From NCBI GenBank assembly GCA_900637275.1, contig LR134362.1, positions 372,001 through 436,000 on the forward strand: DNA of 64,000 bases. The letters are read 5' to 3'. The position numbers and the translations under genes were made by a program. Under the pieces are notes generated by a model, which did no database searches, had not been told where the DNA came from, and saw only the letters and a list, made by a program, of their open reading frames with translations. The DNA is from [Pasteurella] aerogenes (GTDB lineage: Bacteria > Pseudomonadota > Gammaproteobacteria > Enterobacterales > Pasteurellaceae). How positions within the stretch are numbered: position 1 is the stretch's first letter; each line of letters starts with the position of its first letter. Shown piece by piece: positions 26,994 to 36,216 of the stretch.

Positions 26994-28256
26994 TTATTTT
27001 CGACTGGTATAATCACCGACACAAACCCATTTATAGGTGGTGAGCGCTTCTAATCCCATTGGACCGCGAGCATGCAATTTTTGCGTACTGACTGCTACTT
27101 CGGCGCCCAATCCAAATTGTCCGCCATCGGTAAAACGGGTGCTGGCGTTAACATAAACCGCAGCCGCATCTACTTGAGCGACAAATTGACGAGCGAGAGA
27201 TTGTGATGCAGTCAAGATGGCTTCTGAATGTTGACTGCCATATTCGCGGATATGATCAATAGCTTGCGCCATATTTTCAACAACAACCACATTTAAATCA
27301 AACGATAGCCATTCGTTACGCAATTCTTGATCTTGTACCGGATAAACCTCAGCAGAGACGGGTTGCAAAATCGAAAGTGCGGTCGGATCAGCGTGAAATT
27401 TGACGTTTTTCGCGGCAAGATGGCGCGCCAGTTTCGGTAGGAAATTGGCCGCGATACTTTTTTGCACTAATAAGGTTTCCAGCGTATTACACGTACTTGG
27501 ACGTTGGGTTTTCGCATTTTCAATAACGCCTAAGGCTTTGTCTTGATCGGCGCTTTCTTCTACGAATACATGACAAACGCCGATGCCGCCAACGATAACC
27601 GGGATGGTGGAATGCTGTTTACAAAATTCATGCAAACCGGCGCCACCACGCGGAATAATCATATCTACATAGCGATCCAGTTTGAGCAATTCCATCACTA
27701 AGGCACGATCCGGTGAGTTAATTGCCTGAACAGCATATTTTGGTAAATGTGCTTGCTCAAGGGCATATTGGATCACTTCAATTAACGCTTGGTTGGAATA
27801 TTGGGTTTCTTTTCCACCGCGTAAAATTACCGCATTGCCGGTTTTTAAACATAAACTGGCGACATCAATGGTCACATTTGGGCGCGCTTCATAAATAGTA
27901 CCGATAACGCCGAGCGGTGTGCGTATACGTTCAATTTTCAATCCGCTGTCTAAAATGCCGCCATCAATCATTTTCCCGACGGGGTCTGCAAGGGAAATAA
28001 TATGGCGAACATCATTGGCAATAGCGCTAAGTCGCGTTTTGGTGAGAAGTAGGCGATCAATAATCGCATCACTTAGCCCATTTTGTTTTGCCAAGGCAAT
28101 ATCTTTGGCATTTTCATTGAGGATTTTTTCGCTTTGTGCTTCTAATTGATCGGCAATAATTGCCAGTGCCTGGTTTTTTTCTTGATTCGACAATTGCGCT
28201 AGGGTAAATGCTGCCTGTTTGGCTTGCTTGCCCATTTCTGTTAGATTGATGCTCAT
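26994..28256 (-). CDS. proA: Glutamate-5-semialdehyde dehydrogenase (gamma-glutamyl phosphate reductase)
   Basis: ProA reduces gamma-glutamyl phosphate to glutamate semialdehyde, the second step of proline synthesis. The 420-residue protein has the aldehyde-dehydrogenase fold with GVIGTIYEARPNVT (about 117-130), the catalytic Cys in RPSTCNTLETLLV (about 255) and ARGPMGLEALTTYKW near the C-terminus. proB is not adjacent. The next gene upstream (TRIC-like) ends 9 bases before the proA start, so the pair may be co-transcribed. Confidence 0.96.
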   Translation of the reverse strand: MSINLTEMGKQAKQAAFTLAQLSNQEKNQALAIIADQLEAQSEKILNENAKDIALAKQNGLSDAIIDRLLLTKTRLSAIANDVRHIISLADPVGKMIDGGILDSGLKIERIRTPLGVIGTIYEARPNVTIDVASLCLKTGNAVILRGGKETQYSNQALIEVIQYALEQAHLPKYAVQAINSPDRALVMELLKLDRYVDMIIPRGGAGLHEFCKQHSTIPVIVGGIGVCHVFVEESADQDKALGVIENAKTQRPSTCNTLETLLVQKSIAANFLPKLARHLAAKNVKFHADPTALSILQPVSAEVYPVQDQELRNEWLSFDLNVVVVENMAQAIDHIREYGSQHSEAILTASQSLARQFVAQVDAAAVYVNASTRFTDGGQFGLGAEVAVSTQKLHARGPMGLEALTTYKWVCVGDYTSRK

Positions 28257-28265
28257 TTTTTATCC

Positions 28266-28937
28266 TTATTTGGTTTTTGTCGGTAATTTATCGTCATTTG
28301 TATCTTTTTTAATATCGTATTCTTGATAATCGAATACCGGCAGTCCCCATTCAAAATGGATAGCAAGCAGGCGAATGGTAAAGCCACATGCCAATGTCGT
28401 GATGATGACGATATTTTGGTTTACATTTAAATGTTGCAAACCAATATAGACAATTGTTGCTAAGAGTGCAACGCTGGCATACAGCTCTTTTTGGAAGACT
28501 AATGGAATGCGGTTACATAATAAATCGCGCAGCACACCGCCAAAGGCGCCGGTGATGATGGCGGCGATAATGGCGATTGTTGGACCATGTCCCATATCTA
28601 GTGCAATTTGTGCGCCGATAATTGAAAAGACAATTAATCCGAGGGCGTCTAATACTAGGAAAACGCGGTGGAAATAATGCATGGATCGTTTGAGGTGTGG
28701 CGCAATAAAAACTGTTAGAACAGCGGCGCTGGCGACGATAAGAAAATAATGAGGATTTTTCACCCAACCTAAGGGATAGTGACCAAGTAATACGTCGCGT
28801 ACAGATCCGCCACCGATAGCGGTCATGGAGGCAATAATGATCACGCCAAAAATATCCATTTTTTCGCGTCCCGCCGCGAGGGCGCCGGTGATCGCTTCAG
28901 CGGTGATTCCGATGATATATAAGATACTGAGTAACAT
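28266..28937 (-). CDS. TRIC-type (YicG/UPF0126) inner-membrane cation-channel family protein
   Basis: A 223-residue membrane protein with about seven hydrophobic segments and two homologous halves. The repeated GGGSVRDVLLG (about 52-62) and GGVLRDLLCNRIP (about 139-151) are the signature of the TRIC/UPF0126 family, related to trimeric intracellular cation channels. The role in bacteria is unclear. The frame is open upstream to a TTG at 28961 that overlaps an uptake signal, but ATG 28937 with GGAATAA upstream is more likely. Confidence 0.82.
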   Translation of the reverse strand: MLLSILYIIGITAEAITGALAAGREKMDIFGVIIIASMTAIGGGSVRDVLLGHYPLGWVKNPHYFLIVASAAVLTVFIAPHLKRSMHYFHRVFLVLDALGLIVFSIIGAQIALDMGHGPTIAIIAAIITGAFGGVLRDLLCNRIPLVFQKELYASVALLATIVYIGLQHLNVNQNIVIITTLACGFTIRLLAIHFEWGLPVFDYQEYDIKKDTNDDKLPTKTK

Positions 28938-29070
28938 AGGGTTATTCCAAAGTGCGGTCAAATTTGAGGATATTTTAGTAGTGAATGCAATAAATTGCCA
29001 TAAGCAATATTAATTTTGACCGCACTTTTAAATTTTTGCATAATGATAGCCTGTTTTATTTAACTTTTTT

Positions 29071-29889
29071 ATGATGACTATGTCAGAGACACAATCTAAC
29101 ACAAAGAATATTTTTACTTCTTTATTTTTTATCGTTATTTTACTGGTAATGGATTTATTTACCTTATCCCTACAACCACAAACCAAGGCTATTTCACATT
29201 TAAGTGTTGGGGTGCTATTTGCACAAATGGTGGTATTTTTGGTGTTCAGTCAAGGGCAAATTTGCAATGGACAACGTTCGCGTTTGATTAAGGTGAACTT
29301 GTATTTGTTGCTATATTGGAGCATCTGGTTGTTTATTAGCCTCTTTTCCAATTACCATTATGTGATCACCGATTTGGTAAGTCTATGTGGGATCGCCGGC
29401 TGTTTAGCTGCCTGGTTTCAGCCGCAAGATCCGCAAATGCGCAAGTCCATTTTAATTTTGGGCGCCTTGTTATCCGGACTTGGGATCATTTGCTATTTCC
29501 TGATGTTTATGGATTTATCTTGGCATTTTTTTCCGCAATATAATCTTTTTGCGCAATTATTGATGGGCGTGATTTTGGCAAATATTTTATTGGTGATTTC
29601 GCGTAACCGTCTGCAAGGATTTATCGCCTTGTTACCATTGGTGATGCTGATTTTCTTATTGCTAAATGCGATGGCGGTATTAGGTTTTATGGCATATGCT
29701 TATTCAAGTGCGGTCACTTTTGCCAATGAATTTGCCATTGGGCTATATTTTTTATTGCATTTGGTGATTGTGGCGATCATTGCGCTACATATTTTCCGCA
29801 AATGGACGTTATCTTATAATACATTGATGATTTTACTTTTATTAACCGCTAGCTTGCCACTGTGGGTAAGTTTTGCTTATATTGCGTAA
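29071..29889 (+). CDS. Unrecognised polytopic inner-membrane protein
   Basis: I do not recognise the family. The 272-residue product is highly hydrophobic with about eight probable membrane helices (near residues 14-32, 42-60, 75-93, 100-116, 127-148, 157-177, 182-212 and 223-270), short loops and few charges. It is transcribed alone, divergent from the TRIC-like gene and closed by a good terminator. A GCATAATGAT stretch near 29037-29046 could hold its -10. The start is ATG 29071 or the next ATG at 29074. It contains one uptake signal (SSAVTF). Confidence 0.6.
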   Translation: MMTMSETQSNTKNIFTSLFFIVILLVMDLFTLSLQPQTKAISHLSVGVLFAQMVVFLVFSQGQICNGQRSRLIKVNLYLLLYWSIWLFISLFSNYHYVITDLVSLCGIAGCLAAWFQPQDPQMRKSILILGALLSGLGIICYFLMFMDLSWHFFPQYNLFAQLLMGVILANILLVISRNRLQGFIALLPLVMLIFLLLNAMAVLGFMAYAYSSAVTFANEFAIGLYFLLHLVIVAIIALHIFRKWTLSYNTLMILLLLTASLPLWVSFAYIA

Positions 29890-29897
29890 CGTAGCAA

Positions 29898-29931
29898 CAA
29901 AAAAGCGGAAGATTTTACTTCCGCTTTTTAT
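29898..29931 (+). terminator. Terminator after the membrane protein, facing suhB
   Basis: AAAAGCGGAAG at 29901-29911 pairs with CTTCCGCTTTT at 29919-29929, with A and T runs on both sides. It is between convergent genes. Confidence 0.85.
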
Positions 29932-29948
29932 CAATCATTTAAATGGTC

Positions 29949-30746
29949 TTATAGTTTACCATCAATGCAAGGTTGGATTTTTGCTAAAATTTCTTTGACG
30001 ATACGAGCCGGTGCAGCAACAATATGCCCCTCGGTCAGGTAGTTGTGACCCGCATGGTAATCGCAAACCAGTCCGCCAGCTTCGCGCACGATCAAATCAC
30101 CGGCGGCAATATCCCAAGCTTTCACGCCAAATTCGAAATAGCCATCTACACGACCCGCTGCAACGTAACATAAATCCAATGCAGCAGAACCAGTTCGACG
30201 GAAGTCAGCGACCTCGGACAATAAATTACTCATCATGGCAAGTTGCATTGGCATTAATGAGGTTTTCTTAAATGGAAAACCAGTGGCAAGTACGGTACCG
30301 GCTAACTCGCGTTTGCTGTCAACGCGCAAGCGGATTTCATTAAGTTTGGCGCCTTCGCCACGTACTGCGGTAAATAGTTCATTGCGGATTGGATCGTAAA
30401 CTACTCCCACTTCGGTGCGACCTTTGACACGAATGGCAATGGAGACGGAGAAATGTGGTAAACCTTTAACAAAGTTAGTTGTACCATCTAGCGGATCAAT
30501 GACCCATTGTACATCGCTGTCTTTCCCTTCTAGCGCGCCACTTTCTTCGGTAATAATTGTGTGATCCGGATATGACTTTTGGATAATTTCGATAATCGCC
30601 GCTTCAGAGGCTTTATCAATATTTGTCACATAGTCATTCGGACTTTTTGTAAATGTTTGCACTGTATCGCGACGTTCATACCCTTGAGCAATCACATTAC
30701 CCGCTTTTCGCGCCGCACGAATAGCGATATTTAACATTGGATTCAT
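29949..30746 (-). CDS. suhB: Inositol-1-monophosphatase SuhB
   Basis: A 265-residue Mg2+-dependent phosphatase of the inositol monophosphatase family. The metal-binding motifs are EESGALEG (about 67-74), WVIDPLDGTTNF (about 81-92) and the late KAWDIAAGDLIVREAGG (about 208-224). Beyond phosphatase action, SuhB binds RNA polymerase antitermination complexes on rRNA operons in E. coli. The N-terminus MNPMLNIAIRAARKAG is nearly identical to the E. coli type. Confidence 0.94.
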   Translation of the reverse strand: MNPMLNIAIRAARKAGNVIAQGYERRDTVQTFTKSPNDYVTNIDKASEAAIIEIIQKSYPDHTIITEESGALEGKDSDVQWVIDPLDGTTNFVKGLPHFSVSIAIRVKGRTEVGVVYDPIRNELFTAVRGEGAKLNEIRLRVDSKRELAGTVLATGFPFKKTSLMPMQLAMMSNLLSEVADFRRTGSAALDLCYVAAGRVDGYFEFGVKAWDIAAGDLIVREAGGLVCDYHAGHNYLTEGHIVAAPARIVKEILAKIQPCIDGKL

Positions 30747-30883
30747 ATTTCCACCAGATTTTAAAGAACGGATTAAGAGTTGTGATTATAGGGAATATTG
30801 TGTCAGATTGCAAAGAGGAAATCGTGCTTTTTCCTTCTTGCTAAAGGGCGAGGCGCAAGAAAACGATGGCGTATAATGGATAG

Positions 30884-30924
30884 ATAAAAAAGTGGGAAAG
30901 TGCGCTTCATTGCGCTACTTTCCC
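30884..30924 (-). terminator. Terminator after acs
   Basis: GGGAAAGT-GCGC at 30894-30905 pairs with GCGC-T-ACTTTCCC at 30912-30924 (one bulged base), followed on the reverse strand by a CTTTTTTAT run. Confidence 0.8.
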
Positions 30925-30943
30925 GATTTATTATGAACACAAA

Positions 30944-32893
30944 TTACACGATTTGTTGTTGCAATTGTCCAATAATTTGTGGGTTTTCTAAGGTAGAAAT
31001 ATCTTGCGTAATTAATTCGTTTTTCGCAATGGAACGCAATAACCGACGCATGATTTTACCCGAACGGGTTTTTGGCAAGTTTTCTGCAAAGCGAATATCT
31101 TCTGGACGAGCGATTTTGCCGATTTGATTGGAAACCCAAACTTTTAATTCTTCAGCAAGTGCTTTTGCTTCTTCACCTTCCGGTCTAAAGCCTTTAACGA
31201 CCACAAACGCCATCACGGATTCACCTTTCACTTCATCCGGTTTGCCAACCACTGCTGCCTCAATAATTTGTTCGTGCGAAACTAATGACGATTCGATTTC
31301 GGCAGTGCCGAGGCGGTGACCGGAGACATTTAATACATCATCTAACCGACCTAAAATCCAGAAATAACCGTCTTTATCGCGTAATGCAGAGTCGCCGGCA
31401 ACATAGTATTTGCCATTGTATTCTGCTGGGAAATAAGTTTCTTTATAGCGTTCCGGATCGCCCCAAATTGTTCGTAACATGGACGGGTACGGACGCTTGA
31501 TGACTAAGGTGCCGGCTTCTTCTTCCTCGCATTTTTTACCTTGTTCATTAACCACATCCGCCATAATGCCAGGTAATGGTAGGGTACAAGAGCCGGGCTT
31601 GGTAGCAATAACGCCCGGAATTGGCGCCAGCATAATTGATCCGGTTTCTGTTTGCCACCAAGTATCAACGATTGGGCATTTTCCTTTACCGACTACTTCA
31701 TGGAACCACATCCATGCTGATGGGTTAATCGGTTCGCCAACGCTGCCCAGTAAACGCAAGGAAGACAAATCATATTTGTTTGGCACCTGTTCGCCTACGC
31801 GGGTCAAGGAACGGATTAAGGTTGGTGATGTATAAAAGACAGTGACTTTATGACGTTGAATCATCCGCCAAATTCGTCCGACGTCAGGATAACTTGGGAC
31901 ACCTTCGTAGATCAATTGCGTGGCGCCATTGGCAAGTGGTCCGTAGCAGATATAAGAATGTCCAGTCACCCAGCCCACATCAGCAGTACACCAGTAAATA
32001 TCGCTATTTTTATGATCAAATACGGTGCGGAAAGAATTCATGGCGCCTAATAAATAGCCGGCTGTGCTGTGAACTACGCCTTTTGGTTTGCCGGTGGAAC
32101 CGGAAGTGTACAAAATAAAGAGTGGATCTTCGGCATTCATCCATTCCGGTTCACAAAAAGCAGGTTGGTTTTTAGATAATTCATTCCACCATAAATCACG
32201 CCCTTTTTTCCAAGGCGTATCAATATTAACGCGATGATAAACTATTACATTTTCCACGGATCTACAGCCAATATCCAAGGCTTCGTCAACGGTTTCTTTT
32301 AGTGGAATAATTTTTCCGCCACGTAATCCTGCATTAGCGGTGATAACAAGTTTAGCTTCTGCATCCTCAATGCGATCACGCAATGCACCGGCAGAAAAAC
32401 CACCGAAAACAACAGAATGGATGGCTCCAATTCGCGCACAGGCTTGCATCGCGACAATCGCTTCGGCAATCATGGGCAAATAAATAATAACTCGATCGCC
32501 TTTTTTTACACCAAGTTCACGCAAGGCGTTACCAAAGCGGCACACACGATTGTGTAGTTGAGCATAGGTGAATTGTGAGACCTGACCAAAATCGGATTCA
32601 AAAATCAGCGCCAATTTATCACCTTTATCTGGCAGATGGCGATCTAAACAATTGTAGGATACGTTTAATGTACCATCGGCGAACCATTTATAAAACGGTG
32701 GGTTGCTATCATCAAAAATTTGCATAAAAGGTTTTTTCCAGGTGATCAACTCGCGGGCTAAATCACTCCAATATTGCAAATAATCTTTATCAGCAAATTC
32801 CCAAAGCGCTTGGTAATCTTCTAATCCGGAGACGTTGGCTTGACGACGGAATTCATCACTAGGTTTAAATACAGCAGGGGTTGTGTTTTGCAT
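30944..32893 (-). CDS. acs: Acetyl-CoA synthetase
   Basis: Acs converts acetate, ATP and CoA to acetyl-CoA through acetyl-AMP. The 649-residue protein has the usual length. It shows the AMP-binding motif ILYTSGSTGKPKGVVHS (about 264-280), the WWQTETGS motif (about 415-422), the hinge region and the C-terminal PKTRSGKIMRR, whose Lys is the known acetylation site. A CRP-like site lies about 100 bases upstream, consistent with control of acetate scavenging by cAMP-CRP. Confidence 0.96.
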   Translation of the reverse strand: MQNTTPAVFKPSDEFRRQANVSGLEDYQALWEFADKDYLQYWSDLARELITWKKPFMQIFDDSNPPFYKWFADGTLNVSYNCLDRHLPDKGDKLALIFESDFGQVSQFTYAQLHNRVCRFGNALRELGVKKGDRVIIYLPMIAEAIVAMQACARIGAIHSVVFGGFSAGALRDRIEDAEAKLVITANAGLRGGKIIPLKETVDEALDIGCRSVENVIVYHRVNIDTPWKKGRDLWWNELSKNQPAFCEPEWMNAEDPLFILYTSGSTGKPKGVVHSTAGYLLGAMNSFRTVFDHKNSDIYWCTADVGWVTGHSYICYGPLANGATQLIYEGVPSYPDVGRIWRMIQRHKVTVFYTSPTLIRSLTRVGEQVPNKYDLSSLRLLGSVGEPINPSAWMWFHEVVGKGKCPIVDTWWQTETGSIMLAPIPGVIATKPGSCTLPLPGIMADVVNEQGKKCEEEEAGTLVIKRPYPSMLRTIWGDPERYKETYFPAEYNGKYYVAGDSALRDKDGYFWILGRLDDVLNVSGHRLGTAEIESSLVSHEQIIEAAVVGKPDEVKGESVMAFVVVKGFRPEGEEAKALAEELKVWVSNQIGKIARPEDIRFAENLPKTRSGKIMRRLLRSIAKNELITQDISTLENPQIIGQLQQQIV

Positions 32894-33225
32894 AAAATAC
32901 TCCTGTGAACAGAAAAAGAGAAGTTAAACGGAGCGTTCGTAAACCAATCTAAGATAACTGCACACGGAGGTCAATTTTGTTAATAAAATATTGTGATCTT
33001 GTTCGCATATTTTTTCTAATTTGTAACAAAATTATATAATTTAATATTGAAAATCTTGATTTAGACAATGTCTGCACTCATTTTATCGTAATAAATTATA
33101 AAAATTGTTGACTAAAAATAGTGGATATTATGCTAGAATAAATCCCTATAATTTAGTGGGAGTTATAGTTTGCTTGTTTAGTTTACTCGACATATCTCCC
33201 AAAGAATAATTTTATCTATTTGATT
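32894..33225. other. Divergent acs/trmJ promoter region (332 bp, no gene)
   Basis: AT-rich gap between divergent genes. It contains the CRP-like site at 32992-33007 on the acs side. On the trmJ side there is a TTGACT at 33108-33113 and an extended -10 of TG-C-TAGAAT form at 33131-33139. No open frame is convincing. Confidence 0.6.
32992..33007. promoter_or_regulatory. CRP-like site upstream of acs
   Basis: TGTGA-TCTTGT-TCGCA matches nine of ten bases of the CRP half-sites TGTGA-N6-TCACA and sits in AT-rich flanks. It is about 100 bases before the acs start. In E. coli acs is CRP-activated; transfer of that to this genome is inference. Confidence 0.55.
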
Positions 33226-33948
33226 ATGTTAGAAAATATTCGAATTATCCTAGTGGAAACATCACACAGTGGCAATATTGGCTCGGCTGCTCGCGCCATG
33301 AAAACCATGGGGTTAAGTCAATTGTATTTGGTTTCCCCAAAAGGGGTGGATGAACAGACTTTTGCTTTAGCGGCAGGGGCGGAGGATATTGTGCGCAATG
33401 CCACGATTGTGGCTAATTTGGAGCAAGCAATAGCAGATTGCTCGTTAGTTATCGGAACCAGCGCGAGATTACGTCATTTGCAAAGTAGTCTTATTGAGCC
33501 ACGTGAATGCGGTGTTAAAGCCTTACAGCATTCAGTAATTGGAACAGTAGCGATAGTTTTTGGACGGGAACGGGTCGGGTTAACCAATGATGAATTATTA
33601 AAATGCCATTACCATCTGACCATTCCGGCAAATCCTGAATATTCTTCTTTAAATTTGGCGATGGCGGTGCAACTGGTTTGTTATGAAGTTCGGATGGCGT
33701 GGCTGGCGGCGCAACAATCCTCAACGGAATTTTCTATTACACAGATAGATAATCCCTTTCCTAGCGCCTCGGAACTGGAATACTTTTTTTCTCATACTGA
33801 AAAACTGTATCAACAATTAGGGTTTATACAAAATCAAGCAGTTATGCAAAAATTAAGACGTCTTTATCAACGTGCTGCGTTGGAAAAAAATGAATTGAAT
33901 ATTTTACTTGGAATGCTAAGTGCGGTGGAAAAATCCCTAAAATCTTAA
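33226..33948 (+). CDS. trmJ: tRNA (cytidine/uridine-32-2'-O)-methyltransferase TrmJ
   Basis: A SPOUT-class methyltransferase that makes 2'-O-methyl C32/U32 in tRNAs. The 240-residue protein has the N-terminal ILVETSHSGNIGSAARAMKTMG (about 7-28) and the SAM-knot motif VFGRERVGLTNDEL (about 110-123), followed by NPEYSSLNLAMAVQ (about 136-149). ATG 33226 is preferred over the TTG two codons upstream. Its position just before iscR is conserved in gammaproteobacteria. Confidence 0.93.
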   Translation: MLENIRIILVETSHSGNIGSAARAMKTMGLSQLYLVSPKGVDEQTFALAAGAEDIVRNATIVANLEQAIADCSLVIGTSARLRHLQSSLIEPRECGVKALQHSVIGTVAIVFGRERVGLTNDELLKCHYHLTIPANPEYSSLNLAMAVQLVCYEVRMAWLAAQQSSTEFSITQIDNPFPSASELEYFFSHTEKLYQQLGFIQNQAVMQKLRRLYQRAALEKNELNILLGMLSAVEKSLKS

Positions 33949-33955
33949 AGGGATA

Positions 33956-33980
33956 ATAGTTGACTATTTTAGTATGATAT
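33956..33980 (+). promoter_or_regulatory. IscR type 1 site and iscR promoter
   Basis: ATA-GTT-GACT-ATTT-TAGT-ATGATAT fits the IscR type 1 operator bound by 2Fe-2S IscR. It overlaps a TTGACT -35 at 33960-33965, with a TAAAGA -10-like hexamer at 33982-33987 after a 16-base spacer. Binding here would block polymerase and give autorepression of the isc operon, as in E. coli. Confidence 0.72.
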
Positions 33981-34020
33981 GTAAAGATTAGCCAATAATT
34001 ATTAGAGGAAGGAACAGAAA

Positions 34021-34491
34021 ATGAAATTAACTTCAAAAGGTCGTTATGCAGTGACTGCAATCTTAGATATTGCCTTGCATTCGGACGATGGCCCGGTAAG
34101 TTTATCGGACATTTCCGAACGCCAACATATTTCCCTTTCCTATTTAGAACAATTATTTGCAAAATTGCGTCGTCACGGGTTGGTAAAAAGCGTGCGTGGA
34201 CCTGGCGGCGGTTATCAATTAGGACTTGATCAACAAGAAATCTCAATTGGAATGATTATTGCCGCAGTCAATGAAAATATTACGGTGACTCGTTGTCAAG
34301 GGCAAGCCAGCTGTCAGGGTGGAAAAGAATGTTTAACTCATTCTCTGTGGGAACAACTTAGTCAGCGTATCGAAGGTTTTTTAAATGAAATTACGGTGTC
34401 GGAGTTGGTGACGCAACAGCAACATCGACGCAAAAACAAACGGACTCATCGACATCAAGATTTTGAAAATTTAGTCGTTGTAAATCAATAA
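34021..34491 (+). CDS. iscR: Fe-S cluster-responsive regulator IscR
   Basis: A Rrf2-family winged-helix repressor of 156 residues that holds a 2Fe-2S cluster and senses cluster supply. The ligands C92, C98, C104 and H107 are all present in RCQGQASCQGGKECLTH. The DNA-binding helix lies at about 28-60. It is the first gene of the isc operon, 50 bases before iscS, and carries its probable operator upstream. The C-terminal tail is rich in His/Arg, as is common in the family. Confidence 0.96.
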   Translation: MKLTSKGRYAVTAILDIALHSDDGPVSLSDISERQHISLSYLEQLFAKLRRHGLVKSVRGPGGGYQLGLDQQEISIGMIIAAVNENITVTRCQGQASCQGGKECLTHSLWEQLSQRIEGFLNEITVSELVTQQQHRRKNKRTHRHQDFENLVVVNQ

Positions 34492-34540
34492 GTAAGCATA
34501 AAGTGCGGTATAAAATAAAGTTATTTTAGGAGTGAATTAA

Positions 34541-35755
34541 ATGAAATTACCAATTTATTTGGATTACGCAGCCACTTGTCCTGTGGATCATCGTGTCGCG
34601 AAAAAAATGATGGAATACCTCACCATTGACGGTGATTTCGGTAATCCCGCGTCACGTTCCCACAAATTCGGTTGGCAAGCAGAAGAAGCTGTAGATGTTG
34701 CGCGTAATCAAATTGCAGATTTAATTGGTGCGGATTCGCGTGAAATCGTGTTTACCTCTGGTGCAACGGAATCAGATAACTTGGCGATTAAAGGGGCAGC
34801 ACATTTCTATCAAACCAAAGGTAAGCACATTATTACATGCAAAACTGAACATAAAGCGGTGTTGGATACCTGTCGTCAATTGGAACGTGAAGGTTTTGAA
34901 GTGACCTATTTAAGTCCGCAATCAGACGGTTTGATCAATTTGGACGAATTAAAAGCGGCGATGCGCGAGGATACGATTTTAGTTTCCATTATGCACGTTA
35001 ACAATGAAATTGGTGTAGTACAAGATATTAAAACCATTGGTGAATTATGTCGCGAACGTAAAATTATTTTCCATGTAGATGCGACCCAAAGTGTTGGTAA
35101 ACTACCGATTAATTTGAGCGAATTAAAAATTGACTTAATGTCTATGTCAAGCCACAAATTATACGGACCGAAAGGGATTGGTGCATTATACGTTTGTCGT
35201 AAACCACGCGTGCGTTTAGAAGCGATTATTCATGGTGGCGGACACGAACGTGGTATGCGTTCCGGAACCTTGCCGGTACACCAAATTGTTGGCATGGGCG
35301 AAGCGTATCGTATTTGTAAAGAAGAAATGGCGACAGAAATGCCACGTTTAAAAGCCTTGCGCGATCGTTTATATAACGGGCTAAAAGAAATTGAAGAAAC
35401 CTATGTGAACGGTTCGATGGAGCATCGTGTAGATAATAATCTGAACATCAGTTTTAACTATGTGGAAGGGGAAAGTTTGATGATGGCGTTACGCGATATT
35501 GCAGTTTCTTCCGGCTCCGCTTGTACTTCTGCAAGCCTCGAGCCTTCTTATGTGTTACGAGCTTTAGGATTGAATGATGAATTGGCGCACAGCTCTATTC
35601 GTTTCACTCTAGGCCGTTATACGACGGAAGAAGAAATAGATTACACCATTAATCTGGTTAAAAGTGCGGTCGCAAAATTAAGAGAATTATCACCACTTTG
35701 GGATATGTACAAAGAAGGGATTGATTTAAATTCTATTGAATGGACACACCATTAA
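34541..35755 (+). CDS. iscS: Cysteine desulfurase IscS
   Basis: A pyridoxal-phosphate enzyme of 404 residues that removes sulfur from cysteine as a persulfide and delivers it to IscU and to tRNA thiolation. The PLP lysine is in SSHKLYGPKG (about 203-212), and the mobile catalytic Cys is in SSGSACTSASLEPSY (about 323-337). It starts at an ATG with AGGAG upstream. An uptake signal occurs inside the gene. Confidence 0.98.
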   Translation: MKLPIYLDYAATCPVDHRVAKKMMEYLTIDGDFGNPASRSHKFGWQAEEAVDVARNQIADLIGADSREIVFTSGATESDNLAIKGAAHFYQTKGKHIITCKTEHKAVLDTCRQLEREGFEVTYLSPQSDGLINLDELKAAMREDTILVSIMHVNNEIGVVQDIKTIGELCRERKIIFHVDATQSVGKLPINLSELKIDLMSMSSHKLYGPKGIGALYVCRKPRVRLEAIIHGGGHERGMRSGTLPVHQIVGMGEAYRICKEEMATEMPRLKALRDRLYNGLKEIEETYVNGSMEHRVDNNLNISFNYVEGESLMMALRDIAVSSGSACTSASLEPSYVLRALGLNDELAHSSIRFTLGRYTTEEEIDYTINLVKSAVAKLRELSPLWDMYKEGIDLNSIEWTHH

Positions 35756-35820
35756 TTAACAACATCAGCATTAACTAATTTGTCGGGGCGCAAGGCGTCC
35801 AACAATAAGAGGAATATCAT

Positions 35821-36204
35821 ATGGCGTACAGTGAAAAAGTGATTGATCATTATGAAAACCCGCGCAACGTGGGATCATTTGATAAAAAATCCGCAGATGT
35901 CGGAACCGGTATGGTCGGCGCGCCGGCTTGTGGTGATGTAATGCAGTTGCAGATCAAAGTTAACGAGCAAGGCATTATCGAAGATGCGAAATTTAAAACC
36001 TATGGTTGCGGTTCAGCGATTGCATCCAGCTCATTGATCACAGAATGGGTAAAAGGCAAATCCTTAGATGAAGCACAAGCGATCAAAAATAGCCAAATTG
36101 CCGAAGAATTAGAACTTCCGCCGGTGAAAGTGCATTGTTCCATTCTTGCCGAAGATGCCATCAAAGCGGCAATCGCAGATTATAAAGCGAAAAAAGGCGA
36201 ATAA
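35821..36204 (+). CDS. iscU: Fe-S cluster assembly scaffold IscU
   Basis: IscU is the scaffold on which 2Fe-2S clusters are built. The 127-residue protein carries the three conserved cysteines in APACGDVMQLQ (about C37), TYGCGSAIASSSL (about C63) and the LPPVKVHCSILAEDA segment (about C106). The LPPVK motif is the HscA recognition sequence. It lies between iscS and iscA. Confidence 0.98.
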   Translation: MAYSEKVIDHYENPRNVGSFDKKSADVGTGMVGAPACGDVMQLQIKVNEQGIIEDAKFKTYGCGSAIASSSLITEWVKGKSLDEAQAIKNSQIAEELELPPVKVHCSILAEDAIKAAIADYKAKKGE

Positions 36205-36216
36205 TTTTATCGGTTT

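Noticed and set aside
30900..31127. Small ORF opposite the 3' end of acs
   Set aside because: It is antisense to a strongly conserved coding region and runs through the acs terminator; no RBS or recognised product.
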